Shown in pieces: positions 42,799 to 53,052 of a DNA stretch of 63,133 nucleotides. Origin of the DNA: Clostridia bacterium (lineage in GTDB: Bacteria > Bacillota > Clostridia > Oscillospirales > Acutalibacteraceae); contig JAFQGI010000002.1 of the NCBI GenBank assembly GCA_017415515.1, forward strand, positions 1 to 63,133, in the 5' to 3' direction. How positions within the stretch are numbered: position 1 is the first letter of the stretch; each line of letters begins with the position of its first letter. The notes under the pieces were generated by a model, which was not told where the DNA came from, ran no database searches, and saw nothing but the letters and a program-made list of their open reading frames with translations. The position numbers and the translations under genes are program-made.

Positions 42799-44769
42799 AT
42801 GCCGGACAAGTTCAAATTGGTGGCGCCCTATGCGCCCACAGGCGACCAGCCGGAGGCTATCCAGCAGCTGGTGGAAGGCATTCAACGCGGTGACAAAGAA
42901 CAGACTCTGCTGGGTGTCACCGGTAGCGGCAAAACCTTCACCATGGCCAACGTGATTGCTCAGGTGAACAAGCCCACTCTCGTTCTCGCTCACAACAAGA
43001 CGCTGGCGGCTCAGTTGTGCACTGAGTTTAAAGAGTTTTTCCCCGAAAACGCGGTGGAGTATTTCGTTTCCTACTACGACTACTATCAGCCGGAGGCGTA
43101 CATCCCCTCCACCGACACCTATATTGAGAAAGACTCTGCCATCAACGACGAGATCGATCGTCTGCGCCACTCTGCCACCTCCGCCCTCTCCGAGCGGCGG
43201 GACGTGATCATCGTGGCCAGCGTGTCCTGCATCTACACCCTGGGCGACCCCATCGACTACCGCAGTATGGTGATCAGCCTGCGGCAGGGCATGCAAAAGG
43301 AGCGGGACGAACTCTTACACAAACTGGTGGAACTGCAGTATGAGCGCAACGACATCAGCCTCACCCGCAACAAGTTCCGCGTGCGGGGCGACGTGGTGGA
43401 GGTGTATCCCGCCTATTCGGAGAACACCGTGTTCCGTATCGAGTTTTTCGGCGACGAGATCGACCGCATCAGCGAAATCCACGCCCTCACCGGTGAGGTG
43501 AAGGCGGTGATCAGCCACGTGGCCTTTTTCCCCGCCAGCCACTACATCATCCCCCAAGAAAAGATGGCGGCGGCTCTCGAACGCATCCGCGAGGAGATGG
43601 AGGAGGTACACGCAAACTTTGTCGCCGAGGGAAAACTGTTGGAGGCGCAACGCATCCTCCAGCGCACCACCTACGATATGGAGATGTTGCAGGAGATCGG
43701 CTTCTGCAAGGGCATTGAGAACTATTCCCGCGTGCTGTCGGGACGGGAACCGGGCAGTACCCCCTGCACATTGCTGGACTATTTCCCCGACGATTTTCTG
43801 CTGTTTGTGGACGAGAGCCACGTGACCCTGCCCCAAGTGCGGGGCATGTACGGCGGCGACTACGCCCGCAAAAAGAGTTTGGTGGACTATGGCTTCCGTC
43901 TGCCCAGCGCCTACGACAACCGTCCGCTGAATTTTGACGAATTCTACGACCACATCAACCAAGCCGTGTTTGTGTCCGCCACCCCCGGCGAGCTGGAAAA
44001 GAGCAAGAGCGCCCAAATTGTGGAGCAGGTTATCCGTCCCACGGGTCTATTGGATCCCTTGGTGTCCGTCCGTCCCGTAGAGGGGCAGATCGACGACCTG
44101 ATGGAGGAGATTCGCCTGCGTGCCGCCCGCGAGGAGCGGGTGCTGGTCACCACCCTGACCAAGAAGATGGCGGAGGATCTCACCACCTATCTGGACACCC
44201 ACGGGGTGCGGGTGCGGTATATGCACCACGACATCGACACCATGGAGCGTATGCAGATCATCCGCGACCTGCGCTTGGGCGAGTTTGACGTGTTGGTGGG
44301 TATCAACCTACTGCGCGAAGGACTGGACATCCCCGAGGTATCCCTCATTGCCATCCTCGACGCCGACAAAGAGGGATTCTTGCGCAGCGAGACCTCCCTC
44401 ATCCAGACCATCGGCCGTGCGGCACGTAACGCCGAGGGCGAGGTCATCATGTACGCCGACAGCGTCACCCCCTCCATGGAGGCGGCGCTGGTGGAGACCG
44501 ACCGCAGACGGCAGATTCAGAGTGCCTATAACGAGGCACACGGCATCACCCCCCAAACCATCCGCAAAGACGTGCGGGAGGTACTGGAGATCTCCGCAGG
44601 GGCAGGCAGAAACAACAAAAACGCCAAGGGCATGCGCCTGACCCGCGCCGAGCGCGAGGAGCTGATTCGCCAGCTGACGAAGGAAATGAAAAACGCCTCC
44701 CGTCTGCTGGAATTTGAGCATGCGGCTATACTAAGAGATAGAATTAAAGAACTGCAAGCCATGAAATAG
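42799..44769 (+). CDS. uvrB: Excinuclease ABC subunit B
   Basis: The damage-verifying helicase-like subunit of nucleotide excision repair. This 656-residue protein has Walker A GVTGSGKT (39-46), the beta-hairpin [12 protein letters not shown] (92-103), [10 protein letters not shown]-like [14 protein letters not shown], the helicase motifs [30 protein letters not shown] and TIGRAARN. The last 35 residues are the UVR domain ([25 protein letters not shown]). ATG follows GAAAGGAG. uvrA follows after a small repeat. No LexA-type box was seen upstream. Confidence 0.98.
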   Translation: MPDKFKLVAPYAPTGDQPEAIQQLVEGIQRGDKEQTLLGVTGSGKTFTMANVIAQVNKPTLVLAHNKTLAAQLCTEFKEFFPENAVEYFVSYYDYYQPEAYIPSTDTYIEKDSAINDEIDRLRHSATSALSERRDVIIVASVSCIYTLGDPIDYRSMVISLRQGMQKERDELLHKLVELQYERNDISLTRNKFRVRGDVVEVYPAYSENTVFRIEFFGDEIDRISEIHALTGEVKAVISHVAFFPASHYIIPQEKMAAALERIREEMEEVHANFVAEGKLLEAQRILQRTTYDMEMLQEIGFCKGIENYSRVLSGREPGSTPCTLLDYFPDDFLLFVDESHVTLPQVRGMYGGDYARKKSLVDYGFRLPSAYDNRPLNFDEFYDHINQAVFVSATPGELEKSKSAQIVEQVIRPTGLLDPLVSVRPVEGQIDDLMEEIRLRAAREERVLVTTLTKKMAEDLTTYLDTHGVRVRYMHHDIDTMERMQIIRDLRLGEFDVLVGINLLREGLDIPEVSLIAILDADKEGFLRSETSLIQTIGRAARNAEGEVIMYADSVTPSMEAALVETDRRRQIQSAYNEAHGITPQTIRKDVREVLEISAGAGRNNKNAKGMRLTRAEREELIRQLTKEMKNASRLLEFEHAAILRDRIKELQAMK

Positions 44770-44831
44770 GTGGCTCTGCGACCACCTCATCCGTCTGCTG
44801 CGCAGACACCTTCCCCTCGAGGGGAAGGCTT
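44770..44831. repeat. Dispersed palindromic element R1, right half
   Basis: GACCACCTCATCC, variable hairpin GTCTG-CTGC-GCAGAC, CACCTTCCCCTCGAGG and GGAAGGCTTA. It sits between uvrB and uvrA without any other spacer sequence, so it is likely transcribed in the uvr mRNA. Confidence 0.78.
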
Positions 44832-44872
44832 ATGAAGATTCAGCATAATTCCAACCCCGAAAGGACACTTGT

Positions 44873-47701
44873 ATGGCAAACGACAAGCTCATCATCAAGG
44901 GCGCTCGCGCCCACAACCTAAAAAATATCAGCGTGGAATTGCCCCGCGACAAACTCATCGTATTTACGGGTTTGTCGGGATCGGGAAAATCCAGTTTGGC
45001 CTTCGACACCATCTATGCTGAGGGTCAGCGTCGCTATGTGGAAAGCCTGTCCAGTTATGCCCGTCAATTCCTCGGTCAGATGGACAAGCCGGACGTGGAC
45101 CTCATCGAAGGTCTCTCCCCCGCCATCTCCATCGACCAAAAGACTACCTCGAAGAACCCGCGCTCCACCGTGGGTACGGTGACCGAGATCTTTGACTATC
45201 TCCGTCTGCTGTACGCCCGCATCGGTATCCCCCACTGCCCCATCTGCGGCAGAGAGATCCGCCAGCAGACCGTAGACGAGATCGTGGACCGCATTCTCGC
45301 CCTGCCCGAGGGCAGCCGCATTCAACTGCTGGCCCCCATCGTGCGTGGACGCAAGGGTCAGTATATCAAAGAGTTGGAGGGTGCCCGCAAATCCGGCTAT
45401 GCCCGTGCTCGGGTGGACGGCAGTCTGTACGACCTGACCGAGAAGATCGAACTGGACAAGAACAAAAAGCACACCATCGAGATCGTGGTGGACCGCTTGG
45501 TGGTGAAAGAGGACATTCGCAGCCGTCTGGCCGATTCGGTGGAGACCGCTACCTCCTTGGCGGAGGGATTGCTCACCGTCGACGTAGTCGGCGGTGAAGA
45601 GTTAACCTTTTCCCGCAACTACGCCTGCCCCGATCACGGGGTCAGCGTGGAGGAGCTTTCTCCCCGTATGTTCTCCTTCAACAATCCCTTCGGCGCCTGC
45701 CCCAAGTGTACGGGTCTGGGTGTCTTTATGTCCATGGACCCCGAACGCATCGTGCCCGACCCCTCCCTCTCCGTCCGTCAGGGGTGCTTCCCCGGCAGCG
45801 GCTGGAACTACAAGGACGGCGGCACCATCGCCAAGATGTATTTTGACGGTCTGGCGGAACATTACGGCTTCTCGCTAGACACCCCCTTTAAGGATTTGCC
45901 CAAGCAAGCGCAGGACGTTCTGCTGTACGGCACCAAGGGCGAAAAACTGAAAATGGACTACACCCGCGAATACGGCAGTGGCACCCACTATGTCGCCTTT
46001 GAGGGTGTGCTGAACAATATGCAACGCCGCTACAACGAAACCGCCAGCGAATGGGCGCGGGAGGAGTTGGAGCAGTATATGAGCCAGGTGGATTGCCCCG
46101 ATTGCCACGGACGGCGCTTGAAAGCCGAAAGTTTGGCGGTGACGGTGGGCGGTCTCAACATCATGGAACTCTGCGACAAGCCGGTGGAGGAATTGCTCAG
46201 CTTTATCGACGGCCTCTCCCTCACCGAGCGTGAGCAGTTTATCGGCGCTCGCATTCTGAAAGAAATTAAGGAGCGTTTGGGCTTCCTCAACAGCGTCGGT
46301 CTGGGGTATCTCACCCTCGGTCGCGGCGCCGCCACCCTGTCGGGCGGCGAAAGCCAGCGCATCCGCCTCGCCACCCAGATCGGTTCCTGCTTGATGGGTG
46401 TGCTGTACGTGCTGGACGAGCCCAGTATCGGCCTGCATCAGCGGGATAACGACCGCCTGCTGGCGACCCTCAAACATCTGCGGGATATCGGCAACACCCT
46501 CATTGTGGTGGAACACGACGAGGACACTATGCGTGCCGCCGACTGGATCGTGGACGTGGGCCCCGGTGCGGGTATTCACGGTGGTGAGATCATCTACTCC
46601 GGCGATGCCGAAGGCATCCTCGACTGCGAGAAATCCCTGACGGGACTGTATCTCAGCGGCAAGCGGCAAATCCCCGTACCGCAAAAGCGCAGAGAGGGCA
46701 ACGGCTGTTTTCTGACCGTCAAGGGGGCGGCGGAGAATAATCTGAAAAAGATCGACGTGGACTTTAAGCTGGGTTGCTTTAACTGCGTGACGGGTGTCAG
46801 CGGATCGGGCAAATCCAGTCTGGTCAACGCCATTCTGTATAAGCGGCTGGCGCGGGATCTCAACCGCGCCCACACCCGCCCCGGCAAGCACGAGGGGCTG
46901 GAGGGCTTGGAGCACCTGGACAAGGTGATCGACATCGACCAGTCTCCCATCGGGCGGACACCTCGTTCCAATCCCGCCACCTATACGGGTGTGTTTAACG
47001 ACATTCGCGACCTCTACGCCTCCACGGCAGATGCGAAAATGCGGGGCTATTCCGCAGGGCGCTTCTCTTTCAACGTGAAGGGCGGTCGGTGCGAGGCCTG
47101 TCAAGGTGACGGCATCATCAAGATCGAAATGAGCTTCCTGCCCGACGTGTTCGTTCCCTGCGAGGTCTGCGGTGGCAAGCGGTACAACCGCGAGACGCTG
47201 GAGGTCAAGTATAAGGGCAAATCCATCTCGGACGTGCTGGACATGACAGTGGACGAGGGTCTGGAATTTTTCAGCGCCATCCCCAAGATTGCCAAGAAAT
47301 TGCAGACCTTGGTGGACGTGGGACTGGGCTACGTGAAGATCGGACAACCCGCCACCACCCTGTCGGGCGGTGAGGCGCAGCGTGTCAAACTGGCTACCGA
47401 GCTGTCCAAGCGTGCCACCGGTCGGACGGTGTATATCCTGGACGAGCCCACCACCGGCTTGCACGCCGCCGACGTGAGCAGACTTTTGGAGGTGCTGAAC
47501 CGCCTGGTGGACGGCGGCAACACCGTCATCGTCATTGAGCATAACTTGGACGTGATCAAGACCGCCGACCACATCATCGACCTGGGCCCCGAGGGGGGAG
47601 ACAAAGGCGGCACACTGGTGGCCTGCGGCACCCCCGAAGACATTGCCGCCTGTGAGGAAAGCTATACGGGTAACTATTTGAAGAACGTATTGAAACGGTA
47701 A
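44873..47701 (+). CDS. uvrA: Excinuclease ABC subunit A
   Basis: The damage-sensing ATPase of nucleotide excision repair. This 942-residue protein has two ABC modules: Walker [10 protein letters not shown] (33-41) and a second GVSGSGKSS in the C-terminal half. It has signatures [12 protein letters not shown] and [12 protein letters not shown], and Walker [13 protein letters not shown] and [13 protein letters not shown]. Zinc sites are HCPICG (121-126) with a second Cys pair in CPKCTG, and CEACQGDG with [10 protein letters not shown]. All key motifs are intact. ATG 44873 follows AAAGGA. It forms the uvrB-uvrA operon. Confidence 0.98.
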   Translation: MANDKLIIKGARAHNLKNISVELPRDKLIVFTGLSGSGKSSLAFDTIYAEGQRRYVESLSSYARQFLGQMDKPDVDLIEGLSPAISIDQKTTSKNPRSTVGTVTEIFDYLRLLYARIGIPHCPICGREIRQQTVDEIVDRILALPEGSRIQLLAPIVRGRKGQYIKELEGARKSGYARARVDGSLYDLTEKIELDKNKKHTIEIVVDRLVVKEDIRSRLADSVETATSLAEGLLTVDVVGGEELTFSRNYACPDHGVSVEELSPRMFSFNNPFGACPKCTGLGVFMSMDPERIVPDPSLSVRQGCFPGSGWNYKDGGTIAKMYFDGLAEHYGFSLDTPFKDLPKQAQDVLLYGTKGEKLKMDYTREYGSGTHYVAFEGVLNNMQRRYNETASEWAREELEQYMSQVDCPDCHGRRLKAESLAVTVGGLNIMELCDKPVEELLSFIDGLSLTEREQFIGARILKEIKERLGFLNSVGLGYLTLGRGAATLSGGESQRIRLATQIGSCLMGVLYVLDEPSIGLHQRDNDRLLATLKHLRDIGNTLIVVEHDEDTMRAADWIVDVGPGAGIHGGEIIYSGDAEGILDCEKSLTGLYLSGKRQIPVPQKRREGNGCFLTVKGAAENNLKKIDVDFKLGCFNCVTGVSGSGKSSLVNAILYKRLARDLNRAHTRPGKHEGLEGLEHLDKVIDIDQSPIGRTPRSNPATYTGVFNDIRDLYASTADAKMRGYSAGRFSFNVKGGRCEACQGDGIIKIEMSFLPDVFVPCEVCGGKRYNRETLEVKYKGKSISDVLDMTVDEGLEFFSAIPKIAKKLQTLVDVGLGYVKIGQPATTLSGGEAQRVKLATELSKRATGRTVYILDEPTTGLHAADVSRLLEVLNRLVDGGNTVIVIEHNLDVIKTADHIIDLGPEGGDKGGTLVACGTPEDIAACEESYTGNYLKNVLKR

Positions 47702-47713
47702 AACGGCGCAAAA

Positions 47714-47742
47714 AAGCCGCCCCACGAAGGTGGGGCGGCGGA
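47714..47742 (-). terminator. Terminator after the TlpA-like lipoprotein gene
   Basis: GCCGCCCCAC, loop, GTGGGGCGGC. The minus-strand tail is TTTTTTGCGCC, so it primarily ends the minus-strand gene; uvrA faces only a weak T tract on the other side. Confidence 0.8.
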
Positions 47743-47747
47743 TGATT

Positions 47748-48635
47748 TTATGACAAATAAGGGAGAAGCAAAGACTCCCAATCGCTGACTTTCAGCAACG
47801 CACCCACGTGCATCTCGCGGATCACACCTTGACGGTCAATGATCAACGTGGTGGGGAAACCGCGCAGGGCAAAGGTCTGCACCCAGCCGGTGGGACAGGA
47901 TGCCATAGGGAAGGTCAGAGACGCATTGTTGGCGCGGAACTGACGGATATTGGCCACCGAATCATAAGGATTCAGCGCCACCATCCCCACCCGATCTTGA
48001 TACGCCGCATACGCCTCATTCATGGCAGGGAATTCCTTTACGCAAAACGGGCAGTTGATATACCAGAAGTTGAGCACCACCATCTCCTTTTCCTGCAACA
48101 TCTGAGACAAGGTAAGGGTGTTGCCGTCGCTATCGGTCACGGTGAAATCGTACATCCGGTCCCCCACCGACAGGCGCTTCCCGATCAAATCCCCCTCCGG
48201 TAGGGACGGTTTGACGGCGGTCGTAGTGGTAGCGGTGGTAACCGTCGTAGCGGTAGTCGTGGTGGTAGTGGTGGTAACCGTCGTAGCGGTAGTAGCGGTG
48301 GCGGTCGTGACGGAAGGCGTCTGCGTAGCGGTGGCAACCGTAGTGGTCGTGGTGGTGACACCCGCGGTGGCGGAGGTCACCGATGTCTGCGACACCGTAG
48401 AAGAAACCGCCCGGGTGGCAGATGTATTGACCGACGTAGTCGTGTGCGTACCCGCCGTATCAAACGTTGACAGAGTGGTTTGCTCTGTGGCGGTCACCTT
48501 CTCCGTCGTATAGGTGGAGGGCACACCGGTGCTTTGCGACACCGCAGACGAGGATTCGGAAAAGGTATCGTCACCACAGGCGCACAGGCTCATCAGCATA
48601 CCGACAGACAGCACAAACACCAACACGCGTTTCAT
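47748..48635 (-). CDS. TlpA/ResA-like thioredoxin-fold lipoprotein
   Basis: A 295-residue lipoprotein: signal with lipobox L-C-A-C, a long Thr/Val-rich linker (about 30-145) encoded by near-repeats of ACC and ACT codons, and a thioredoxin-fold domain of the AhpC/TSA-TlpA type. The redox site is FWYINCPFCVKEFPAM (C-P-F-C), and the cis-Pro region is RGFPTTLIIDRQG. It probably reduces or exchanges disulphides outside the membrane. ATG 48635 follows AGGGGGA. Confidence 0.85.
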   Translation of the reverse strand: MKRVLVFVLSVGMLMSLCACGDDTFSESSSAVSQSTGVPSTYTTEKVTATEQTTLSTFDTAGTHTTTSVNTSATRAVSSTVSQTSVTSATAGVTTTTTTVATATQTPSVTTATATTATTVTTTTTTTTATTVTTATTTTAVKPSLPEGDLIGKRLSVGDRMYDFTVTDSDGNTLTLSQMLQEKEMVVLNFWYINCPFCVKEFPAMNEAYAAYQDRVGMVALNPYDSVANIRQFRANNASLTFPMASCPTGWVQTFALRGFPTTLIIDRQGVIREMHVGALLKVSDWESLLLPYLS

Positions 48636-48669
48636 ACGTATCCCCCTAATTCTTTGTGTTCATGATTCC

Positions 48670-48698
48670 ATTGTAGACCTAATTTTCAAAAAAGTAAA
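48670..48698 (-). promoter_or_regulatory. Promoter of the TlpA-like gene
   Basis: Minus strand -35 TTTACT (48693-48698), 17-base spacer, -10 TACAAT (48670-48675). Confidence 0.65.
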
Positions 48699-48789
48699 GA
48701 CTGAATTCTTCTACTTGTTTACAATTACTTCACACTGTCACACCGTAAATAGGGTATGATAGCGGTAATTGCGGAAAGGAGGTGCACGG

Positions 48790-49674
48790 ATGTTCGGATA
48801 CGTGCGGCTTTTCAAGCCCACCATCACCATGGGCGAATACGAGCAGTACAAGGGCATCTACTGCACCCTCTGCAAGCGGCTGGGCAAGCGGTACGGTGTG
48901 CTGTCCCGCTTCACCCTCAGCTACGATATGACCTTTTTGGCGCTGTTACAGATGGCGCTGTCCGAGGAGGAGGCGGATTTCTGTCCCTCGCGGTGCAGCT
49001 TTAACCCCACCAAACGGTGCCTGAAAGCGCAAAACACCGATGCCATCGACCGAGCGGCAGACATCGGCACCGTCCTCGCCTATTACAAGCTCAAAGATAC
49101 CCTCGCCGACGAGGGTTGGGGCAAGAAAATCGGTGCATGGTGCGCCCTGCCCTTTGCCAAAGCCGCCCACAAAAAGGCGAAAAAGAACGTCCCCCACATC
49201 GACGAGGCGGTAGCGGCAATGATGAGCGCCCAAGCCCGCGTGGAGGCGGAGGCAATCGCCTCCATTGATCGGGCAGCCGAGCCCTTTGCCCTGCTGCTGC
49301 AAGCCTTAGCGGCAGAGGCGGCCGCCGACGACACCCAAAAGCGGGTGTTGGAGCGGTTCGGCTATTGTCTGGGGCGTTGGGTATACCTGATGGACGCGGT
49401 GGACGACCTGGCCGAGGATTTGGAAAAGGGGCGGTATAATCCCTATATCCTGTCCCGCCACCTGCAACAAGGGGACGAAAACGGGGTCAAGGAAGCCCGC
49501 GCCTACTCACTGTTCACGCTCAACGCCTGCTTGGCGGAATGCAAAACCGCCTACGATCTGTTGGAGATTCGCCGCTTTGACGGCATTTTACGAAACATCT
49601 TGGAAGAGGGGATGGCTCACGCCCAAAAGCGGGTCATCGCCGGAGAGGAAGAAAAACATGAGAGATCCCTATGA
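48790..49674 (+). CDS. DUF5685 family protein
   Basis: A 294-residue cytoplasmic protein that matches from memory DUF5685. It starts MFGYVRLFKPTITMGEYEQYKGIYC with the paired Cys of IYCTLCKRLG, then FCPSRCSFNPTKRC, which suggests a metal or Fe-S site. The rest is helical, with LGRWVYLMDAVDDLAEDLEKGRYN resembling a diiron or isoprenoid-like helical fold. Function is unknown. ATG 48790 follows GAAAGGAGGTG. It overlaps the DnaJ-like gene by 17 bases, so the two are tightly coupled. Confidence 0.82.
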   Translation: MFGYVRLFKPTITMGEYEQYKGIYCTLCKRLGKRYGVLSRFTLSYDMTFLALLQMALSEEEADFCPSRCSFNPTKRCLKAQNTDAIDRAADIGTVLAYYKLKDTLADEGWGKKIGAWCALPFAKAAHKKAKKNVPHIDEAVAAMMSAQARVEAEAIASIDRAAEPFALLLQALAAEAAADDTQKRVLERFGYCLGRWVYLMDAVDDLAEDLEKGRYNPYILSRHLQQGDENGVKEARAYSLFTLNACLAECKTAYDLLEIRRFDGILRNILEEGMAHAQKRVIAGEEEKHERSL

Positions 49675-50263
49675 AGTATTGGGCATCCAGCCCAACGCCA
49701 CCGACGACGAGGTGAAGGCTGCCTATCGCAGTATGGCGAGAAAATACCATCCCGACAACTACGCCGACAACCCCCTGTCCGATCTGGCACAGGAGAAGAT
49801 GCAGGAGATCAACGAGGCCTATGACGCCATCGTGCGGATGCGCAAAGAGGGCGGCAACAGCCAAAACGGTGGCTACCGCGGTCCGAGCGGTGGCCCCTCC
49901 CGCTACGGCGACATCCGCCAAATGATCATGCAAAACCGCATCATGGACGCGGAAATGCTGCTGGACGGCATCCCTGCCGCCAACCGCGATGCGGAGTGGT
50001 TTTTCCTCAAAGGCAGCGTCCTACACAAAAAAGGCTGGCTGGAAGAGGCCTACAACCACTTTGCCACCGCCTGCCGTATGGATCCCAACAACTTCGAATA
50101 CCGTCAGGCACTCAACCGTGCCGAGGCCGGCCGTCAGACCGGCAGTTACCACACCGGTCACGGCGGTGGCGCCGGTTGCAGCGGTTGTGACGTTTGCCAG
50201 TCCCTCATCTGTATGGACTGCTGCTGCGAGTGTATGGGCGGCGACTTAATTTCTTGTTGTTAA
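49658..50263 (+). CDS. J-domain protein with Cys-rich C-terminus
   Basis: A 201-residue protein. Residues 1-70 are a J domain (MRDPYEVLGIQPNATDDEVK, HPD in ARKYHPDNYADN), so it should stimulate a DnaK ATPase. A helical repeat segment at about 110-160 looks like a TPR pair (WFFLKGSVLHKKGWLEEAYNHF). The last 35 residues hold many cysteines (CSGCDVCQS, CMDCCCECMGG, ending S-C-C) and probably bind a metal. It begins inside the end of the DUF5685 gene, a conserved-looking pair. Confidence 0.88.
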   Translation: MRDPYEVLGIQPNATDDEVKAAYRSMARKYHPDNYADNPLSDLAQEKMQEINEAYDAIVRMRKEGGNSQNGGYRGPSGGPSRYGDIRQMIMQNRIMDAEMLLDGIPAANRDAEWFFLKGSVLHKKGWLEEAYNHFATACRMDPNNFEYRQALNRAEAGRQTGSYHTGHGGGAGCSGCDVCQSLICMDCCCECMGGDLISCC

Positions 50264-50272
50264 GGTGAGCGT

Positions 50273-50809
50273 ATGAGCACAAAACACGCAGGCCGCATGG
50301 CCTTAGCCGGGGTGCTGACCGCCTTGGCGTTGGTATTCCTGCTGTGCTCCTTTTTCCCCACAGCCAGCCTTGCGCTGGCGGCGATTGCCGCCCTGTGCGG
50401 CGTCCCCGTGGTGGTGGAGCTGGGGCGAAGAGCGGGATTGGTTCACTATGCGGCGGTGACGTTGTTGGCGACAATGATCGCCCTTTCCGCCGAAGGCACC
50501 GGCGTCTACATCGCTTTTTTCGGTTGGTACACGGTGTTCAAATCCTTCATTGAAGGCAAAAACCTTTCCCGTCCGACCGAATGGATCATCAAAGTGGCGG
50601 TGTTTGCCGCCGCGATAGCCGCCTATGGGGCGGTGTGGGTGTTTTTGCTGCATATGCCGCTGCCGGAGGAGCTTGTTTCTTGGATGATCCCCCTGCTGGC
50701 TGTGGGCGTATGTGTGGTTTTCGTCATATACGACGTTGCTCTGACAAGGGTCATTGACACCTATCACAGCCGTATCCGTCCCAAGATCCGCAATCTGTTT
50801 CGCTTTTGA
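50273..50809 (+). CDS. Multi-pass membrane protein
   Basis: A 178-residue integral membrane protein with about five hydrophobic segments (for example MALAGVLTALALVFLLCSFF, ALAAIAALCGVPVVVEL, VAVFAAAIAAYGAVWVFLL, MIPLLAVGVCVVFVIY). The pattern is loosely like an ECF-transporter substrate-binding (S) component, but no ligand motif is clear. ATG 50273 follows AAGGTGAG and lies ten bases after the J-domain gene, so the three genes from 48790 form one operon. Confidence 0.7.
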   Translation: MSTKHAGRMALAGVLTALALVFLLCSFFPTASLALAAIAALCGVPVVVELGRRAGLVHYAAVTLLATMIALSAEGTGVYIAFFGWYTVFKSFIEGKNLSRPTEWIIKVAVFAAAIAAYGAVWVFLLHMPLPEELVSWMIPLLAVGVCVVFVIYDVALTRVIDTYHSRIRPKIRNLFRF

Positions 50810-50815
50810 GAAATA

Positions 50816-50856
50816 AAAAATGCAAGATGCCGGTTTGCATCTTGCATTTTTTGTTT
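50816..50856 (+). terminator. Terminator after the 48790-50809 operon
   Basis: AAAAATGCAAGATGC, loop CGGTTT, GCATCTTGCATTTTT, then TGTTTTT. The right arm contains the -35 of the next promoter. Confidence 0.85.
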
Positions 50857-50870
50857 TTATGAGGTATAAT
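50842..50870 (+). promoter_or_regulatory. Promoter of the RpiR-cmk-ispH operon
   Basis: -35 TTGCAT (50842-50847), 17-base spacer, -10 TATAAT (50865-50870). The -35 and most of the spacer lie within the preceding terminator. Confidence 0.72.
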
Positions 50871-50913
50871 GTATTCAATTATTTTTTCTTTTACCGAGAG
50901 GAGGTCATTCCTT

Positions 50914-51798
50914 ATGACAAACACCACTTTGATGGGGCTGATGGACGCCCACGCCCCTCAATTTTCCAAGGGACAGCGGCGCATCGCCGACTATATCTCC
51001 CACCACTATGACGAAGCGGCCTTTATGACCGCCGCCAAACTGGGCGAAGAGGTGGGGGTCAGCGAGTCCACGGTGGTGCGCTTTGCCACCGAGCTGGGCT
51101 TTGCCGGCTATCCCCAATTTCAAAAAGCCCTGCAGGAGCTCATTCGCAGCAAGCTGACCATCGTGCAGCGCTTGGACGTCACCCGCGCCCGTATGCAGGA
51201 TGACGAGGTGCTCAAACAGGTGGCGCTCAGCGATATCAGCAACATCCGCCGCACCATCGAGGATCTGGACAGCGGCGCTTTCTACGATACGGTGAATCGC
51301 ATTGTGAGCGCTCGCCAGGTGTATGTGTTCGGCGCAGGCAGCTGCAAGCATTTGGCCGGCTTCCTCACCCACTATCTGCAACTATTGGTGGGCAACGCCC
51401 GCCGTGTAACGGTGGCCAGCCCCAGCCAGATCTGCGAGCAAATGATCGACCTTTCCCCTGAGGACGTGGTCATCGGCATCAGCTTCCCCCGCTATTCCAA
51501 GATCTCGGTGCAGGCCATGCACTATGCCAGCCAAAAAGGGGCCACCGTGGTGGCGCTGACCGACAGCGCCCTCTCCCCCATCGCCCCTTATGCCACCAAC
51601 CTGCTCACCGCCCACAGCGACATGGCCTCGGTGGTGGACAGCCTGGTGGCACCCCTGAGCGTCATCAACGCCCTCATCGTGGCCATCTCCCTGCGCACCA
51701 TGGAGCAGACCCGCACCAAGCTGGAAGAGCTGGAGCAGCTGTGGAACAGCTATGAAGTGTACCAGTCTGTGGACGAGGCGGAGAAGAACAAGGCATGA
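50914..51798 (+). CDS. MurR/RpiR family transcriptional regulator
   Basis: A 294-residue regulator with an N-terminal HTH_6 domain (FSKGQRRIADYISHHYDEAAFM, LGEEVGVSESTVVRFATELGF) and a C-terminal SIS domain that binds sugar phosphates (VYVFGAGSCKHLAGFLTHYL, DVVIGISFPRYSKISVQAM). ATG 50914 follows AGAGGAGGT; the upstream in-frame ATG lies at the promoter -10. It overlaps the next gene by four bases (ATGA). Confidence 0.9.
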   Translation: MTNTTLMGLMDAHAPQFSKGQRRIADYISHHYDEAAFMTAAKLGEEVGVSESTVVRFATELGFAGYPQFQKALQELIRSKLTIVQRLDVTRARMQDDEVLKQVALSDISNIRRTIEDLDSGAFYDTVNRIVSARQVYVFGAGSCKHLAGFLTHYLQLLVGNARRVTVASPSQICEQMIDLSPEDVVIGISFPRYSKISVQAMHYASQKGATVVALTDSALSPIAPYATNLLTAHSDMASVVDSLVAPLSVINALIVAISLRTMEQTRTKLEELEQLWNSYEVYQSVDEAEKNKA

Positions 51799-53018
51799 AC
51801 GTAATCGTCATCGGTGGCGGTGCCGCCGGCTGTATGGCGGCGGGTGCCGCCGCACGGCAGGGGCACCGCGTCACCGTCGTGGAACGCAACCCCCGCCCCG
51901 CACGCAAGGTGATGATCACCGGAAAAGGACGGTGCAACGTCACCAACAACTGCGACATCGACACCTTCATCCGCCACGTGCCGGAGAACGGGCGCTTTCT
52001 GTATTCCGCTCTCAACGCTTTCACGCCCCAAGACACGATGGCGCTGTTTGAGGAGCTGGGCGTACCGCTGAAAACCGAGCGGGGCAACCGTGTGTTCCCC
52101 GTATCCGACAAGGCGGTGGACATTGTGGACGGTCTGGCGAAATACGCCAAGGGCGGCGGCGCCCGCTTCGTGCAGGGGCGTGTCACCGAGCTGGTAATTG
52201 CCGACGGCGTATGCCGCGGGGTGAAGCTGGAGGACGGCTCCGTAATGGATGCGGATCGCGTGATCGTCGCCACAGGCGGCCGGTCCTATCCCGTCACCGG
52301 ATCCACCGGCGACGGCTACGCTTTGGCACAGCAGGCAGGGCATACCGTCACCCCCATCCGACCCAGTCTGGTGGCGCTGACCTCCCCCGACCTGTTCTGC
52401 CTCGATATGCAGGGGCTGAGTTTAAAAAACTGCGGCCTGCAGGTGCGGGACAACGAAAAAAACAAGATCATCTACAACGATTTAGGTGAAATGCTGTTCA
52501 CCCATTTCGGTGTCAGCGGCCCCATGGTGCTGTCCGCCAGCGCCCACATGCGGCAGATGGCGGCCGGTCGCTACACCCTCATCATCGACTGGAAGCCGGG
52601 GCTTAACCCCGAACAGTTGGATGCCCGCATCCTCCGCGATTTCGCCGAGCGATGCAACATGGACATTTCCAATGCGCTGGGCAAACTGCTGCCCCGTCTG
52701 CTCATCCCCGTGATGCTGGATATGGTGGACATCAAGCCGATGAAAAAGTGCAACGCCGTCACCCGTGAGGAACGGCTACGGCTGGTAGCGGGCATCAAGG
52801 CGATGCCGGTGGAGATCAGCGGCTTCCGCCCCATTGAGGAGGCCATCGTCACCTCCGGCGGCGTCAGCGTGAAAGAGATCAACGCCAAGACGATGGAATC
52901 CAAACTGGTGAGCGGCCTTTTCTTTGCCGGCGAGGTGCTGGACGTGGACGCCTACACCGGTGGATTTAATTTACAGATTGCTTTTTCCACCGGTATGGCT
53001 GCCGGAAATGCGGAATGA
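51795..53018 (+). CDS. NAD(P)/FAD-dependent oxidoreductase, YhiN/HI0933 type
   Basis: A 407-residue flavoprotein of the HI0933/YhiN (BaiN-like) family. FAD motifs: VIVIGGGAAGCMAAGAAA at the N-terminus, KVMITGKGRCNVTNN, VIVATGGRSYPVTGSTGDGY, and the C-terminal ITSGGV-type IVTSGGVSVKEI and GLFFAGEVLDVDAYTGG. The substrate is uncertain. The start overlaps the end of the RpiR gene. cmk and ispH follow, a common order in Clostridia. Confidence 0.88.
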   Translation: MNVIVIGGGAAGCMAAGAAARQGHRVTVVERNPRPARKVMITGKGRCNVTNNCDIDTFIRHVPENGRFLYSALNAFTPQDTMALFEELGVPLKTERGNRVFPVSDKAVDIVDGLAKYAKGGGARFVQGRVTELVIADGVCRGVKLEDGSVMDADRVIVATGGRSYPVTGSTGDGYALAQQAGHTVTPIRPSLVALTSPDLFCLDMQGLSLKNCGLQVRDNEKNKIIYNDLGEMLFTHFGVSGPMVLSASAHMRQMAAGRYTLIIDWKPGLNPEQLDARILRDFAERCNMDISNALGKLLPRLLIPVMLDMVDIKPMKKCNAVTREERLRLVAGIKAMPVEISGFRPIEEAIVTSGGVSVKEINAKTMESKLVSGLFFAGEVLDVDAYTGGFNLQIAFSTGMAAGNAE

Positions 53019-53052
53019 TAACCACAAAACCTTTTTTGAGGAGTGTATTGAT

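Noticed and set aside
45875-47725. A 616-codon open frame antisense to uvrA
   Set aside because: Fully inside uvrA on the other strand, with composition typical of antisense frames; uvrA has all motifs.
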